From positions 558,001 to 622,000 of the forward strand of contig NZ_FNAG01000002.1 of the NCBI RefSeq assembly GCF_900101825.1: 64,000 bases of DNA, in the 5' to 3' direction. Below the pieces are notes generated by a model. The model was not told where the DNA came from. It did not search any database and saw nothing but the letters and a program-made list of their open reading frames with translations. The DNA comes from Aquimonas voraii (GTDB lineage: Bacteria > Pseudomonadota > Gammaproteobacteria > Xanthomonadales > Xanthomonadaceae). Shown here piece after piece: positions 49,007-58,436 of the stretch; positions within the stretch are counted from its first letter, which is position 1; every line of letters begins with the position of its first letter. Position numbers and translations under genes: made by a program.

Positions 49007-49915
49007 ATGTCCCAACGCATCCGCAAGGCTGTATTCCCGGTCGCCGGACTCGGCACCCGCTTCCTGCCCGCCACCAAGACAGTGCCCAAGGAAATGCTGC
49101 CGATCGTCGACAAACCGCTGATCCAGTACGCGGTCGACGAGGCCATTGAAGCCGGCTGCGACACCTTGGTCTTCATCACCAACCGCTACAAGCACGCGGT
49201 CGCCGACTACTTCGACAAGGCCTACGAGCTGGAACAGAAGCTCGAGCGCGCCGGCAAGCAGGAGCTGCTGGATGTCGTGCGTGGCGTGTTGCCGCCGCAC
49301 GTGCGCGCCATCTTCGTGACTCAAGCGGAGGCGCTGGGCCTTGGCCACGCGGTGCTGTGCGCCGAACCGGTGATTGGCAACGAGCCCTTCGCCGTGCTCC
49401 TGCCCGACGACCTGATCTGGAACGCCAGCGGACCCGGTGCGCTGAAGCAGATGGCCGACCTGGCCGAGCGCGAACAGGCCAGCGTGATCGCAGTACAGGA
49501 CGTGCCGCGCGCGCAGACTTCGAGCTATGGCATCGTCGCGACGGAAGGGTTCGAGGGCCGGTCGGGCCGCATTCACGCCATGATCGAGAAGCCCAAGCCC
49601 GAGGCTGCACCCAGTACCTTGGGGGTGGTCGGGCGCTACATCCTGGGGCCCGGTATCTTCGATGCCCTGCGCGCCACCCGCCCCGGCGCCGGTGGAGAGA
49701 TCCAGCTGACCGATGCCATCGCCGCGCGCGTCGCCCAGCACAAGACATTGGCCTACCACTTCGAGGGTACGCGCTTCGACTGCGGCAGCCATATCGGCCT
49801 CATCCAGGCCACGATCCGTTTCGCACTCGACCACGAGAAGCTGAGCTCAGCCGCGCAGAGCTTCATGAGGCAGACCCTCGAAGAGCTTTCGCACAGCGAG
49901 GCGCCGCTCGAGTAA
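49007..49915 (+). CDS. galU: UTP--glucose-1-phosphate uridylyltransferase
   Basis: A 302-residue UDP-glucose pyrophosphorylase. AVFPVAGLGTRFLPATKTVP is the nucleotide-binding loop, KEMLPIVDKPLIQYAVDEA follows, and EKPKPEAAPSTLGVVGRYIL binds glucose-1-phosphate. UDP-glucose feeds LPS core and exopolysaccharide synthesis, consistent with its place after the lipid-linked glycan genes. It starts 26 nt after the dehydratase, after ACGGAAG. Confidence 0.96.
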   Translation: MSQRIRKAVFPVAGLGTRFLPATKTVPKEMLPIVDKPLIQYAVDEAIEAGCDTLVFITNRYKHAVADYFDKAYELEQKLERAGKQELLDVVRGVLPPHVRAIFVTQAEALGLGHAVLCAEPVIGNEPFAVLLPDDLIWNASGPGALKQMADLAEREQASVIAVQDVPRAQTSSYGIVATEGFEGRSGRIHAMIEKPKPEAAPSTLGVVGRYILGPGIFDALRATRPGAGGEIQLTDAIAARVAQHKTLAYHFEGTRFDCGSHIGLIQATIRFALDHEKLSSAAQSFMRQTLEELSHSEAPLE

Positions 49916-49951
49916 GGCGACGCCCGCGGGCAGGCGTTCAGAGCCGGGGCG

Positions 49952-49957
49952 TATAAT
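49952..49957 (+). promoter_or_regulatory. Consensus -10 before rimO
   Basis: A perfect TATAAT lies 33 nt before the rimO ATG. No recognisable -35 is placed at 16-18 nt, so an activator or an extended -10 may be involved. Confidence 0.45.
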
Positions 49958-49990
49958 CCGCGCCCCTCGCTCGCCAGACCCGCAGCCGCC

Positions 49991-51337
49991 ATGTCCAGCT
50001 CCGCCCCCAAAGTCGGTTTCGTCAGCCTCGGCTGCCCCAAGGCGCTGGTCGACTCAGAGCGCATCCTCACCCAGCTCAAGGTCGAGGGCTACGAGATCGT
50101 GCCGACCTATGACGAGGCCGATGTGGTGGTGGTCAACACCTGCGGCTTCATCGACTCGGCGGTCGACGAGTCGCTCGACGCGATCGGCGAGGCGATCAGC
50201 CAGAACGGACGGGTGATTGTCACCGGCTGCCTGGGCAAGCGCCCCGAGACCATCCGCGAGGCGCACCCTGAAGTGCTGGCGATCAGCGGCCCGCAGGACT
50301 ACGCCAGCGTGATGAACGCGGTGCACGAAGTTGTCGCTCCGCAGCACAACCCCTACATCGACCTGCTGCCGGACTACGGGCTGAAGCTCACGCCCAAGCA
50401 CTTCGCGTATCTCAAGATTTCCGAAGGCTGCAACCACCGCTGCAGCTTCTGCATCATCCCCAGCATGCGCGGCGACCTGGTCAGTCGCCCGGTCGATGAC
50501 GTGCTGCGCGAGGCCGAAAAGCTGGCAAGAGGTGGCGTTCGCGAGCTGCTGGTGATCTCGCAGGACACCTCGGCCTACGGCGTCGATCTGAAATACGCCG
50601 AGCGCGAATGGCGCGGCAAGACCTACCAGACCCGGATGAAGGCGCTCTGCGAAGGCCTGTCCGAGCTCGGCATCTGGACGCGCCTGCACTATGTGTATCC
50701 CTACCCGCACGTCGACGACGTGATTCCGCTGATGGCCGAGGGCAAGTTGCTGCCGTATCTGGACATCCCCTTCCAGCACGCCAGCCCGAAGATTCTGAAG
50801 GCCATGCGCCGTCCGGGTGCGGTCGACAAGACGCTTGAGCGCATCCAGCGCTGGCGCGAGACCTGCCCCGAGCTGGCCATCCGCAGCACCTTCATCGTCG
50901 GCTTCCCTGGCGAGACCGAGGACGATTTCGAGGAGCTCCTGGACTTCCTCGAAGAGGCCCAGCTCGATCGCGTCGGCGCCTTCGCCTATTCGCCGGTCGA
51001 GGGTGCGGCTGCCAACGACCTGCCGGGCGCGGTGCCGGAGGAAGTGAAGCAGGAGCGCCTGCAGCGCTTCATGGAGCTGCAGGCCGAGATCAGCGAGGCC
51101 AAGCTGGCGGCCAAGGTCGGCACGCTGCAGCCGGTGATCATCGACCACCTCGAAGGCGAGCTTGCGATCGGCCGCTCGCGTTTCGATGCGCCGGAAATCG
51201 ATGGACTGGTGCAGATCCAGGACGGCGAGGCCATGGGGGTCAAGCCCGGCGACATCGTCAACGTGCGCATCCTCGGCAGCGACGAGCACGACCTGTTCGG
51301 CCTGATCGGCCCGGGCGAGGACGAGTTCGACGACTGA
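49991..51337 (+). CDS. rimO: Ribosomal protein S12 methylthiotransferase RimO
   Basis: A 448-residue radical-SAM enzyme that adds a methylthio group to an Asp of ribosomal protein S12. The N-terminal UPF0004 domain ([33 protein letters not shown]) binds the auxiliary cluster, the radical-SAM CxxxCxxC is in [12 protein letters not shown], and a TRAM domain ends the protein. The sequence [12 protein letters not shown] separates RimO from MiaB. Confidence 0.97.
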   Translation: MSSSAPKVGFVSLGCPKALVDSERILTQLKVEGYEIVPTYDEADVVVVNTCGFIDSAVDESLDAIGEAISQNGRVIVTGCLGKRPETIREAHPEVLAISGPQDYASVMNAVHEVVAPQHNPYIDLLPDYGLKLTPKHFAYLKISEGCNHRCSFCIIPSMRGDLVSRPVDDVLREAEKLARGGVRELLVISQDTSAYGVDLKYAEREWRGKTYQTRMKALCEGLSELGIWTRLHYVYPYPHVDDVIPLMAEGKLLPYLDIPFQHASPKILKAMRRPGAVDKTLERIQRWRETCPELAIRSTFIVGFPGETEDDFEELLDFLEEAQLDRVGAFAYSPVEGAAANDLPGAVPEEVKQERLQRFMELQAEISEAKLAAKVGTLQPVIIDHLEGELAIGRSRFDAPEIDGLVQIQDGEAMGVKPGDIVNVRILGSDEHDLFGLIGPGEDEFDD

Positions 51338-51341
51338 CGCC

Positions 51342-52184
51342 ATGGCCAAGCGTCGCTTCGAGGCGCCCGCGCGCGAAGCCGTCGACCGCTCGGTCTTCGA
51401 GCATCCGGCCTTCGCGCCCTATCGCTTCGAGCTGGACCTGCTCACCGTCGAGCACTGGCCCGACATGGGGACGCTCAATGCGCGCGCCTGCGGCTTGAAG
51501 CACGCGTCCACGATGCGCGGCCTGCGCTTCGTCGAGCAGACGCCTGAGCTGTTGGCCGAAGGACTTCACTACGAGACCCGCATCTACGAGCGCGGCGAGA
51601 TCCCCACCCGCGCCGACAACTGGCATGACCTGCTAAATGCGCTGGTCTGGATGCGCTTTCCTCAGCTGAAGTCGGCGCTCAATGCGCGCCAGGCTGCCGA
51701 TGTCGCCCTGGTCGGTGCCAGCGAGCGCACCCGCGGCCAGTGTGCGCTGACCCACTTCGACGAGGCCGGCGTGCTGGTGCGGGTGTCGGATGCGCACACG
51801 CTGACGCTGTGGGATGCCCACGACTGGGGCGCGCTCGGTGCCCGCGTCCAGCTCGACCCCGAGGCACTCGAGGCTCACGTGTTCGGCCATGCGCTGCTGG
51901 AGCACGCGCTGTACCCGCAGCCGCTGCTGGTCGGCAAGGCCATCGCCGTGCTGGCGCCGCCCGAAGTCTCGACCAGCACGCTCGTGCGCAGCGTCGCCGA
52001 GGGCATTGCGTCAGGCGAACTCCTGACCGATCCGCAGGAGCTGCGTCCCTTGCCCACGGCGCTGCTGCCCGGCTGGCATCCGCGCAGCGGCGAAGCCGAA
52101 TTCCTGCGCGAGGGCGAGTGCTTCCGGCCGCTGCGCGAGGGCAGGGTGTATCCGCCGGCGCTGGAACTTGATCCTGCAGCTTAG
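51342..52184 (+). CDS. DUF3025-domain protein
   Basis: A 280-residue cytosolic protein. The DUF3025 signature RADNWHDLLNALVWMRFP followed by QLKSALNARQ lies at residues about 88-116; HWPDMGTLNA near residue 40 and VLAPPEV near 205 are further family features. The function is unknown. It begins 4 nt after rimO and is probably co-transcribed. Confidence 0.85.
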   Translation: MAKRRFEAPAREAVDRSVFEHPAFAPYRFELDLLTVEHWPDMGTLNARACGLKHASTMRGLRFVEQTPELLAEGLHYETRIYERGEIPTRADNWHDLLNALVWMRFPQLKSALNARQAADVALVGASERTRGQCALTHFDEAGVLVRVSDAHTLTLWDAHDWGALGARVQLDPEALEAHVFGHALLEHALYPQPLLVGKAIAVLAPPEVSTSTLVRSVAEGIASGELLTDPQELRPLPTALLPGWHPRSGEAEFLREGECFRPLREGRVYPPALELDPAA

Positions 52185-52298
52185 GCGTTTGCCGTCGAAA
52201 GATGCGACGTCGCGGCAGCCTCGATACCTTCGACGCATGCGGAGCTGCCCCGGTCCAGACCCATACTGGTTAGACCTGACTGGCGCAGAGCCCTGAGC

Positions 52299-52763
52299 AT
52301 GGACCACGAAGCCGCCATTGGCGCACTGATGCAGGCCCTGTATCACCAGGTTTCGGGGCCGGCCGGGCATCGCCGCGACTGGTCGCAGCAGGCCGAGCTG
52401 TTCATGCCCTTCGCGCGCATGGTACGCACGGGTGTGGATGAGGCCGGCACGCCCTGGGCCCTGGTGATGGACGTCGCCGACTATCCGGCCAACTTCGAGC
52501 AGAAGATCGGCGATGCGCCCTTCTTCGAGGTCGAGATCCACCGCGTGGTGCAACGTTTCGGCAACATCGCCCAGGTGTTCAGCACCTACGAAGCCTGGCG
52601 TGATGCCGAGCACACCGACTTCATCAAGCGCGGGATCAACAGCATCCAGCTCTACAACGACGGCCAGCGCTGGCGGGTGGCCAACATGCTCTGGGACGAC
52701 GAGCGGCCCGGCCTGCGCATCGATCCCGCCTTCCTGCCGCCGCGCAGCGATTCGGTGGCCTGA
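52299..52763 (+). CDS. NTF2/SnoaL-like small protein
   Basis: A 154-residue protein with an N-terminal helix pair and beta-sheet pattern of the SnoaL/DUF4440 (NTF2-like) fold: LMQALYHQVSG, the curved strands FEVEIHRVVQRFGNIAQVFSTY and a final RWRVANMLWDDE strand. Proteins of this sort bind small ligands or are small isomerases and have no general function. A hairpin with a T-tract follows. It lies 114 nt after the DUF3025 gene. Confidence 0.75.
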   Translation: MDHEAAIGALMQALYHQVSGPAGHRRDWSQQAELFMPFARMVRTGVDEAGTPWALVMDVADYPANFEQKIGDAPFFEVEIHRVVQRFGNIAQVFSTYEAWRDAEHTDFIKRGINSIQLYNDGQRWRVANMLWDDERPGLRIDPAFLPPRSDSVA

Positions 52764-53109
52764 GAGCATGTGAGAACCATCCGCCTAATGCGGCCGCCTC
52801 TGGACGCCCGTGGCGGCAGCGCGCTGCGCGAATTCCGCGGTCATTTGACCCGCCAAACGCCCTTGAAGTCGCGCACCGCGCTTTACCACGAACACCCGGA
52901 GGCGCCCTCGCTACGGCGTCTGGGTTTTTGCACACGCTCTGAGACCGCGTTCCACCAATCGCCCCCGCAGTGACGCGAGCCGCGCTTCGACTGAACCGGT
53001 TCAGCACGGTTGCAGCATCACCTGCCGGCGGTCACAGGTTGCGGGACGAAGGGCGGCTAGACTTTTCGAAGCTCCGCCGCGCCTGCGGCTCTTCGATCGG
53101 ACGTGTGCC
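52764..53109. other. Intergenic region before the metalloprotease
   Basis: About 345 nt. It holds the terminator of the SnoaL-like gene (hairpin 52895-52924, then TTTTT) and a -10-like TAGACT at 53058-53063 for the metalloprotease, without a good -35. No gene is supported. Confidence 0.5.
52895..52929 (+). terminator. Rho-independent terminator of the SnoaL-like gene
   Basis: CCCGG-AGGCGCC pairs with GGCGTCT-GGG (one G-T pair, a two-base bulge) around CTCGCTAC and is followed by TTTTT. It lies 131 nt after the stop. Confidence 0.6.
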
Positions 53110-55341
53110 ATGGCTTTCCGCGCTCTCAGCCTGCTGGGTCTTCTGCTCGCATCGAGTGTCCTGAACTGCGCGCAGGCGGCGGAGCCCGGCCAAGCCCAGC
53201 TGGGTGCCGCCGAATTCGAGGCCCTCACCGAAGCCAAGCTGGGCGAGGAGCGTCGAGTGCTGCTGCAGTGGCGATCGTCCGCGGCACTGCGCGCGGGCGA
53301 CGCGCCCAAAGCCTTGGAGCTGCGCCTCCGCCGCATCGAGGTCTATGCGCCCGATGCGCGGGTGCTGGAGGCGACCGCCGATGGCTACCGCGAGCTGCCG
53401 CGCGATCCGCGCCTGCACTTCATCGCCGAGCCGAGCGCCGGTCGGCGCATGTCGCTTAGCCTCGACCCCAAGAGCGCACAGGCCGAAGGCCTGCTGCTGC
53501 TGGAGGGGCGCATGTATGCGCTGAAGGGCAAGCAGGACGGGGAGGGCCTCGCGCTGGAGGCCAGCGACATGGAGCAACCCCTGCCGGACGGCTCGCTGCG
53601 GGAGGCCGCCTGCATGGGCGACCTGAGCGCGCCGGGTGCTGCCGTCGGCAAGAGCCGGGCGCCAGACCCGCAGCCGCTGCACGCCCGCGAAGCCTCCTCG
53701 CTGTTCGGCGTCGCGGCGGGGCCCGCCGCGCGCAGCCTCGCGCAGACCTCGTTTGCGCCCAAGGTGGCGACGCGCCAGGTGACCTTGGCCATCGATACCG
53801 ACAACGAGCTGCTGGAGAGGAAGTTCAGCAACAACACCAGCAACGCCACGGCCTACGTGGCAGCCCTGGTCGCGGCGATGAACGCGATCTACGAGGACGA
53901 CCCGGCCCAATACGGCCTGCAGCTGCGCCTGCTGCAGGGCACGGTGATCCTGCGCCCCTCCAGCGCGCCGGATCCCTACGCCAACACCGACAGCTCGGCC
54001 ACCGGAGCGGCGCTCAACGAATTCAGCGCCTGGTGGCGCGACAACCAGGCCAGTGTGCCGCGTGCCTTCGCACTCAAGCTTTCGGGCAAGGCCAGCAGCG
54101 GCTTCAGTTCTTCCGGCATTGCCTGGCTGGTGTCCAGCGGCAGTTACTGCGATGCGAAGGGCGTCGCGGGAGGCAATGTGTTCGGGCACTACAGTCTGAC
54201 GCGGGTGTTCAACAGCCCGATGTTCGATGCGGCGGACGATGCGTATGTGGTGGCCCACGAGCTCGGCCATAACCTGGGCGCCCGCCACACCCACTGTGCC
54301 AACGCCACGACCGGCGCCCAGGCCGCGACCGGCACCATCGACCGCTGCTTCAACGGTGAATCCGGCGGCGGCTGCTACGCCGGCCCGCAGTCCTGTCCGA
54401 CCGGCGCGGAGTCGCCGCTGGCGCCGCAGGGCACGTTGATGTCCTACTGCCATCTCAATGGCTTGAACTGCGGCGTGTCGACCGAGCTGCATCCGACCCA
54501 CGTCACCCAGCTCAATGGGCGCCTGGCCAGCCAGCCTGCGGCCTGCGTGGTTCCCATCGGCAGCAACCAGGCGCCGACGATCAATGCGCCTGCCAGCATC
54601 AACGGCGTCGAGGACACGAGCCTGACCCTGACCGGCATCAGCCTTGCCGACCCCGACAGCGCCAGCCTGGCCGCCACCTTCTCGGTGCCTTCGGGCGCGC
54701 TGAATGCGACCGCGGTCGCTGGGGTCAGCGTGAGCGGTACCGCCAGCGCGCGCGTGCTGACGGGCAGCCCTTCCGCGCTGAACACATTCTTGGCCGACGG
54801 CCGCCTAAGCTATGCGCCGGTCGCGAATGCCAACGGCAACCTGACGCTGGGCCTTTCTGTGACTGACGCTGTCGCAGCGCCGGCCACGCGTTCGGTGACG
54901 CTGGCCATGGCTGCGGTCAACGACGCGCCCACCCTCAACGCCCTAGCCTCGCTGTCCGTACAGGCCGGCGTGTCCTCGGCCATCAGCGGTGTGAGCTATG
55001 CCGATGTCGACTCGCCCGGCGGCGGCATCGCCGTGCAGGCGAGCTACAGCGCGGGCTCCGGCAGTTTCACTGCCAGCAGTGGTGGTGGTGTCATTGTCAG
55101 CGGCTCGGGCAGCGGCAGTCTCACCCTGTCGGGCACCCTGTCCGCCATCAACAGCTTCGTGGCGGCGACGCCGGTGCGCTTCACCGCCTCGCCCACCGGG
55201 CCGGCCTCGGTCAGTCTGAGCCTGGGCATCAATGACCTTGGCAACACCGGCTCGGGCGGCGCGCTCAGCGCAACACGCTCCATCAACGTGTCGGTGAGCG
55301 GGCGCGAGGGTGAGCTGTTCGCCAACGGCTTCGAACCCTGA
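53110..55341 (+). CDS. Secreted zinc metalloprotease (M12B-like) ending in LFANGFEP
   Basis: A 743-residue metzincin. A signal peptide ends near QAAEPG (residue 24). A propeptide-like region (to about 200) precedes the protease domain, with zinc ligands H383, H387 and H393 in HELGHNLGARH, catalytic E384 and the Met-turn TLMSYC. Cys-rich surroundings (CFNGE, GGCYAGPQSC) suggest disulfides. Residues about 480-735 form two to three cadherin/Ig-like beta domains (NQAPTINAPASING; NDAPTLNALASLSV). The last eight residues, LFANGFEP, equal those of the beta-helix protein. It is likely a degradative exoenzyme or a surface-held protease. Confidence 0.9.
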   Translation: MAFRALSLLGLLLASSVLNCAQAAEPGQAQLGAAEFEALTEAKLGEERRVLLQWRSSAALRAGDAPKALELRLRRIEVYAPDARVLEATADGYRELPRDPRLHFIAEPSAGRRMSLSLDPKSAQAEGLLLLEGRMYALKGKQDGEGLALEASDMEQPLPDGSLREAACMGDLSAPGAAVGKSRAPDPQPLHAREASSLFGVAAGPAARSLAQTSFAPKVATRQVTLAIDTDNELLERKFSNNTSNATAYVAALVAAMNAIYEDDPAQYGLQLRLLQGTVILRPSSAPDPYANTDSSATGAALNEFSAWWRDNQASVPRAFALKLSGKASSGFSSSGIAWLVSSGSYCDAKGVAGGNVFGHYSLTRVFNSPMFDAADDAYVVAHELGHNLGARHTHCANATTGAQAATGTIDRCFNGESGGGCYAGPQSCPTGAESPLAPQGTLMSYCHLNGLNCGVSTELHPTHVTQLNGRLASQPAACVVPIGSNQAPTINAPASINGVEDTSLTLTGISLADPDSASLAATFSVPSGALNATAVAGVSVSGTASARVLTGSPSALNTFLADGRLSYAPVANANGNLTLGLSVTDAVAAPATRSVTLAMAAVNDAPTLNALASLSVQAGVSSAISGVSYADVDSPGGGIAVQASYSAGSGSFTASSGGGVIVSGSGSGSLTLSGTLSAINSFVAATPVRFTASPTGPASVSLSLGINDLGNTGSGGALSATRSINVSVSGREGELFANGFEP

Positions 55342-55425
55342 ACGCTGACGCAGCTGGGTGACCTTCGGCGGATCGTCACGACCCGCCCTTCACCTATGCT
55401 TGCGCGCCCTCTGGCGGCCGGTCGT

Positions 55426-57675
55426 ATGCGCTTCGTTCCTTCTGCTTCTCTCGCTGTTCTGTTGGGCTTGGGTGTTGCGCTGCCGGCGCTGGCCGCCAAC
55501 GCAGCGGAAGGCATCCAGCTCGACGGGCGTCTGGACGAGCCCGAGTGGGCGCAGGCCCTGCGCATCGATGACTTCCGCACCGTCCAGCCGCTGACCCGCG
55601 AGCAGCCGCCGGTGCGCACCGAGGTCCGCGTGCTCTCGCGCGAGGATGGGCTGTACTTCGGCATCCACGCCGAGCAGCCGCCGGAGTTCGCGCGCACCCG
55701 CCATCCGACGCGTCGCGACGCGCAGGCGCGCGCCGACCGCGTCAATCTGATGATCGACTTTGAAGGCGAGGGCAGTACCGCCTACGAGTTCACCGTCAGC
55801 ATCAGCGGCGGCATCCAGGACGCCATCATCACCGGCCAGAATGGCTACAAGTACGACTGGGACGGCGTCTGGGAGCAGGCCGTCGCCGAAGACGCCGACG
55901 GCTGGAGCGTGGAGGTGCGCCTGCCCTGGGGCATCGCCCCGCTCGGCCGCGTCGAGGACGGCCGCACCACCATCGGCGTCTACCTCTCGCGGGTCGTCGA
56001 GCAGCGCGGCCTGCGCTTCTCGCATCCGCACTACGATTTCGAGAACCCCACCTTCGTCGCCGACATGGCGAAGTTCGAGATCGCAGCGCGCAGCGACCTG
56101 CGCCTCGACGTGGTGCCCTACGTCGCGGTGGCGAACGACCGCCTGCTGCGCAGCACCGACACCCGCGCCGGTGCCGACGTCTACCTCGCACGTGGCGCGC
56201 ATCGCCTGAACGCCACGCTGGCGCCTGACTTCGGCCAGGTCGAGAGCGACGCGCTGGTGGTCGACTTCAGCGCGCTGGAGGTTTTCTTCAGCGAGAAGCG
56301 GCCCTTCTTCACCGAGAATCAGGCGCTGTTCGACGTGCCCTTGGGCAACAACGCCCTGCTGGTCAACACCCGCCGCATCGGCGGTCGCCCGGATGCCGGC
56401 CCAGACGGCATCAGCGACGTCGACGGCGCGATCAAATACACCGGTGCCTTCGGCGCCTTCGACATCGGCACCCTGCTGGCCACCGAGGCCGATCCGGTCG
56501 ATGCGCGCGGCCGCGATTTCCGCGTGCTGCGCGGCCGCTGGCGTACCGCCAGCGGCGAATACGGCGCCACCGTCACCGAGACCCTCAGGCCCACGCTGGA
56601 CCGCGAGGCGCGCGTCGCCGTGGTCGATGCGCTATGGCGCCCGCTTGAAGGCCTGCAGCTGCGCGGCGCCGTCGGCGAGAGCCGGATCGACGACGCAGGG
56701 CAGGGCGATCCCGACGGCCGACTGCTGTGGCTGCGCATGGATCATGCGGTGAGTCCGAGCTTCCGCCAGGAATACGAGCTGGCCCGCTATGGTCGCGACC
56801 TTCAGGTGAATGATCTCGGCTTCCTGCAGCGCGCGGACATGAGCCTGCTGCGCGCCGAGTACACCTGGTACCGGCGCGCCTGGGCTGCCGACTCCCGCGT
56901 GCGCGACTCGTCCTGGGAGACCGAGCTGCTGTGGCAGCGCAACGGCGCCGGCGAGCGCATCTACGGCGGCTGGGAGCTGGGGCACAGCTGGGCCTTCCGC
57001 AATGCCGCCGAGCTGACGGCCTACACACTGCTCCGCACGTCCTACACCGATGACCGCGTACTGCGCGGCAATGGCGACGTGCGCTTGCCGGCGCAGCATC
57101 TCGCGGGTCTTTATTTTGCGAGCCCGCGGATGTGCGCGTGGCGCTTCGAGACCGATCTCGGCGTCGAGCAGGAGGGGCTCTCGGGCTGGGCGCGCTTCCT
57201 TGAGTTCACGCCGACCTGGTTCCTTGGCGAGCGCTTCAGTACGGCCTTGGGCGTGTACCTCGGCGACAGCAGCGACTGGCTGATCTGGGACAGTGGCAAT
57301 CGTCTGGGGCGCTATGCGCGCCGCCAGGCCGAGTTCGACTGGACGCTGGAGTGGTTTCCTGCGGCGGGCCACGAAGTCCGCCTGCGCGCCCAGTACGTCG
57401 GCCTGCGCGCGCAGGCGCTGGCGGGCTATGCGGTGCAGGCGGGCGCGCTGTCCGACGCCGCCGCGCCTTCGGACTTCAGCCTCGGCACGCTGGCGGCACA
57501 GATCCGCTACCGCTACGAGTTCGCCCCGCAGCGCGAGTTCTATCTTGTGTTGAGTCGCGGCGGGGAGTACTTCGGTGAGGATGAGGAGGCGTTCGGAATG
57601 AGCCGGCTGTTCGATCGCAGCCGCGCCAACGAAACCGCCAACCAGTTACTCGCCAAGCTGCGCTGGGGCTTTTGA
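55426..57675 (+). CDS. DUF5916-type outer-membrane protein with CBM9-like domain
   Basis: A 749-residue exported protein. ATG 55426 gives a clean signal peptide (MRFVPSASLAVLLGLGVALP to AANA); an upstream in-frame ATG at 55396 overlaps a -10-like TATGCT (55394-55399). Residues about 30-210 resemble a family 9 carbohydrate-binding domain (IQLDGRLDEPEWAQA; DGWSVEVRLPW), and the rest (DVVPYVAVANDRL, LNATLAPDFGQVESDA, EVFFSEKRPFFTEN) is the DUF5916 beta-barrel-like region ending in aromatic GF. These proteins are common in Xanthomonadales and Bacteroidota; the role is unknown. Confidence 0.85.
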   Translation: MRFVPSASLAVLLGLGVALPALAANAAEGIQLDGRLDEPEWAQALRIDDFRTVQPLTREQPPVRTEVRVLSREDGLYFGIHAEQPPEFARTRHPTRRDAQARADRVNLMIDFEGEGSTAYEFTVSISGGIQDAIITGQNGYKYDWDGVWEQAVAEDADGWSVEVRLPWGIAPLGRVEDGRTTIGVYLSRVVEQRGLRFSHPHYDFENPTFVADMAKFEIAARSDLRLDVVPYVAVANDRLLRSTDTRAGADVYLARGAHRLNATLAPDFGQVESDALVVDFSALEVFFSEKRPFFTENQALFDVPLGNNALLVNTRRIGGRPDAGPDGISDVDGAIKYTGAFGAFDIGTLLATEADPVDARGRDFRVLRGRWRTASGEYGATVTETLRPTLDREARVAVVDALWRPLEGLQLRGAVGESRIDDAGQGDPDGRLLWLRMDHAVSPSFRQEYELARYGRDLQVNDLGFLQRADMSLLRAEYTWYRRAWAADSRVRDSSWETELLWQRNGAGERIYGGWELGHSWAFRNAAELTAYTLLRTSYTDDRVLRGNGDVRLPAQHLAGLYFASPRMCAWRFETDLGVEQEGLSGWARFLEFTPTWFLGERFSTALGVYLGDSSDWLIWDSGNRLGRYARRQAEFDWTLEWFPAAGHEVRLRAQYVGLRAQALAGYAVQAGALSDAAAPSDFSLGTLAAQIRYRYEFAPQREFYLVLSRGGEYFGEDEEAFGMSRLFDRSRANETANQLLAKLRWGF

Positions 57676-57722
57676 GGGGCCGAGCGACGCGGCCCTGCTG
57701 CACCTTCGCCGGCTTCTCAGGC

Positions 57723-57728
57723 TATGCT
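57723..57728 (+). promoter_or_regulatory. -10-like element of the Tat-protein/DUF6916 unit
   Basis: TATGCT lies 75 nt before the ATG at 57803, after the stop of the DUF5916 gene, and marks a separate transcription unit. No clear -35 is seen. Confidence 0.3.
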
Positions 57729-57802
57729 CCGCCGGGGCGGGTGGAGTCCCATCCGACTGGCCTGCAAGCATGCGGGTTGCGTATTCATTACAGGGGTCCA
57801 GC

Positions 57803-58414
57803 ATGGAGCGTCGCCGCTTTCTCAGTTCTGCCGGCTTGCTGGCGGGAGTATCAATGCTTCCGGTGTCGGCCTCCGGCATTGCCAAGACGCCGATGGCAAG
57901 CTGGCAGATTCTTTGGGTGCCCGAGGCTGTGCCTGGCCAGAAGTGGCGTCCCGTGGCGCAGGCCTGCACGGAGGCCTGTGATCAGGAAGCCCTGCAGATC
58001 ACGCTGGATCGGCTGCACCCCGCATCCGGCGGCGGTCTGATCCGTAGTTTCGGATTGCATGCCGTCTTCGAGCTTCGAGATGGACAAAGCGCGCGCTTCA
58101 CCGCGTGGCGCATGGGCGGAGACGGAGCCTTGCGCAGCGAATCGGCCGGGTCTCGATTTGTCGCGGGTCGTGCCACCCTGCGACGCTTTGAGTTGGACTA
58201 CCAACTGGGCGACGCGGTGCACGAGGAGACTCTTTCGCTGACCGGTTCGGAAAGCGGCCTGCTGGTGCCGGGGCATTACCTCTTGGTCGGACCGCAGGCG
58301 GACGGCGTCCTCGCGCGTACTTCGGGCTGGGTTCACAGTGGCGATACGATGCAGCCCTTGGCATCGCCTGTGCCAGTCGATGTCCTCTCCTTCCGCATTG
58401 ACCTGACGGCCTGA
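57803..58414 (+). CDS. Tat-signal protein of the tail-collar locus, function unknown
   Basis: A 203-residue protein. The start at 57803 follows AGGGG and gives ERRRFLSSAGLLAGVSML, a twin-arginine-like signal with a hydrophobic core and a cleavage site near SASG (residue 25). The mature part has WQILWVPEAVPGQKW at its start, one C-x3-C pair (ACTEAC) and mainly beta-strand pattern (FELRDGQSARFTAWRMG, RRFELDYQLGD). No enzymatic motif was recognised. Export through Tat would imply a folded cargo. It precedes the DUF6916 gene by 22 nt. Confidence 0.75.
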   Translation: MERRRFLSSAGLLAGVSMLPVSASGIAKTPMASWQILWVPEAVPGQKWRPVAQACTEACDQEALQITLDRLHPASGGGLIRSFGLHAVFELRDGQSARFTAWRMGGDGALRSESAGSRFVAGRATLRRFELDYQLGDAVHEETLSLTGSESGLLVPGHYLLVGPQADGVLARTSGWVHSGDTMQPLASPVPVDVLSFRIDLTA

Positions 58415-58436
58415 TGTGCTCTGACCGGAGAAACGC

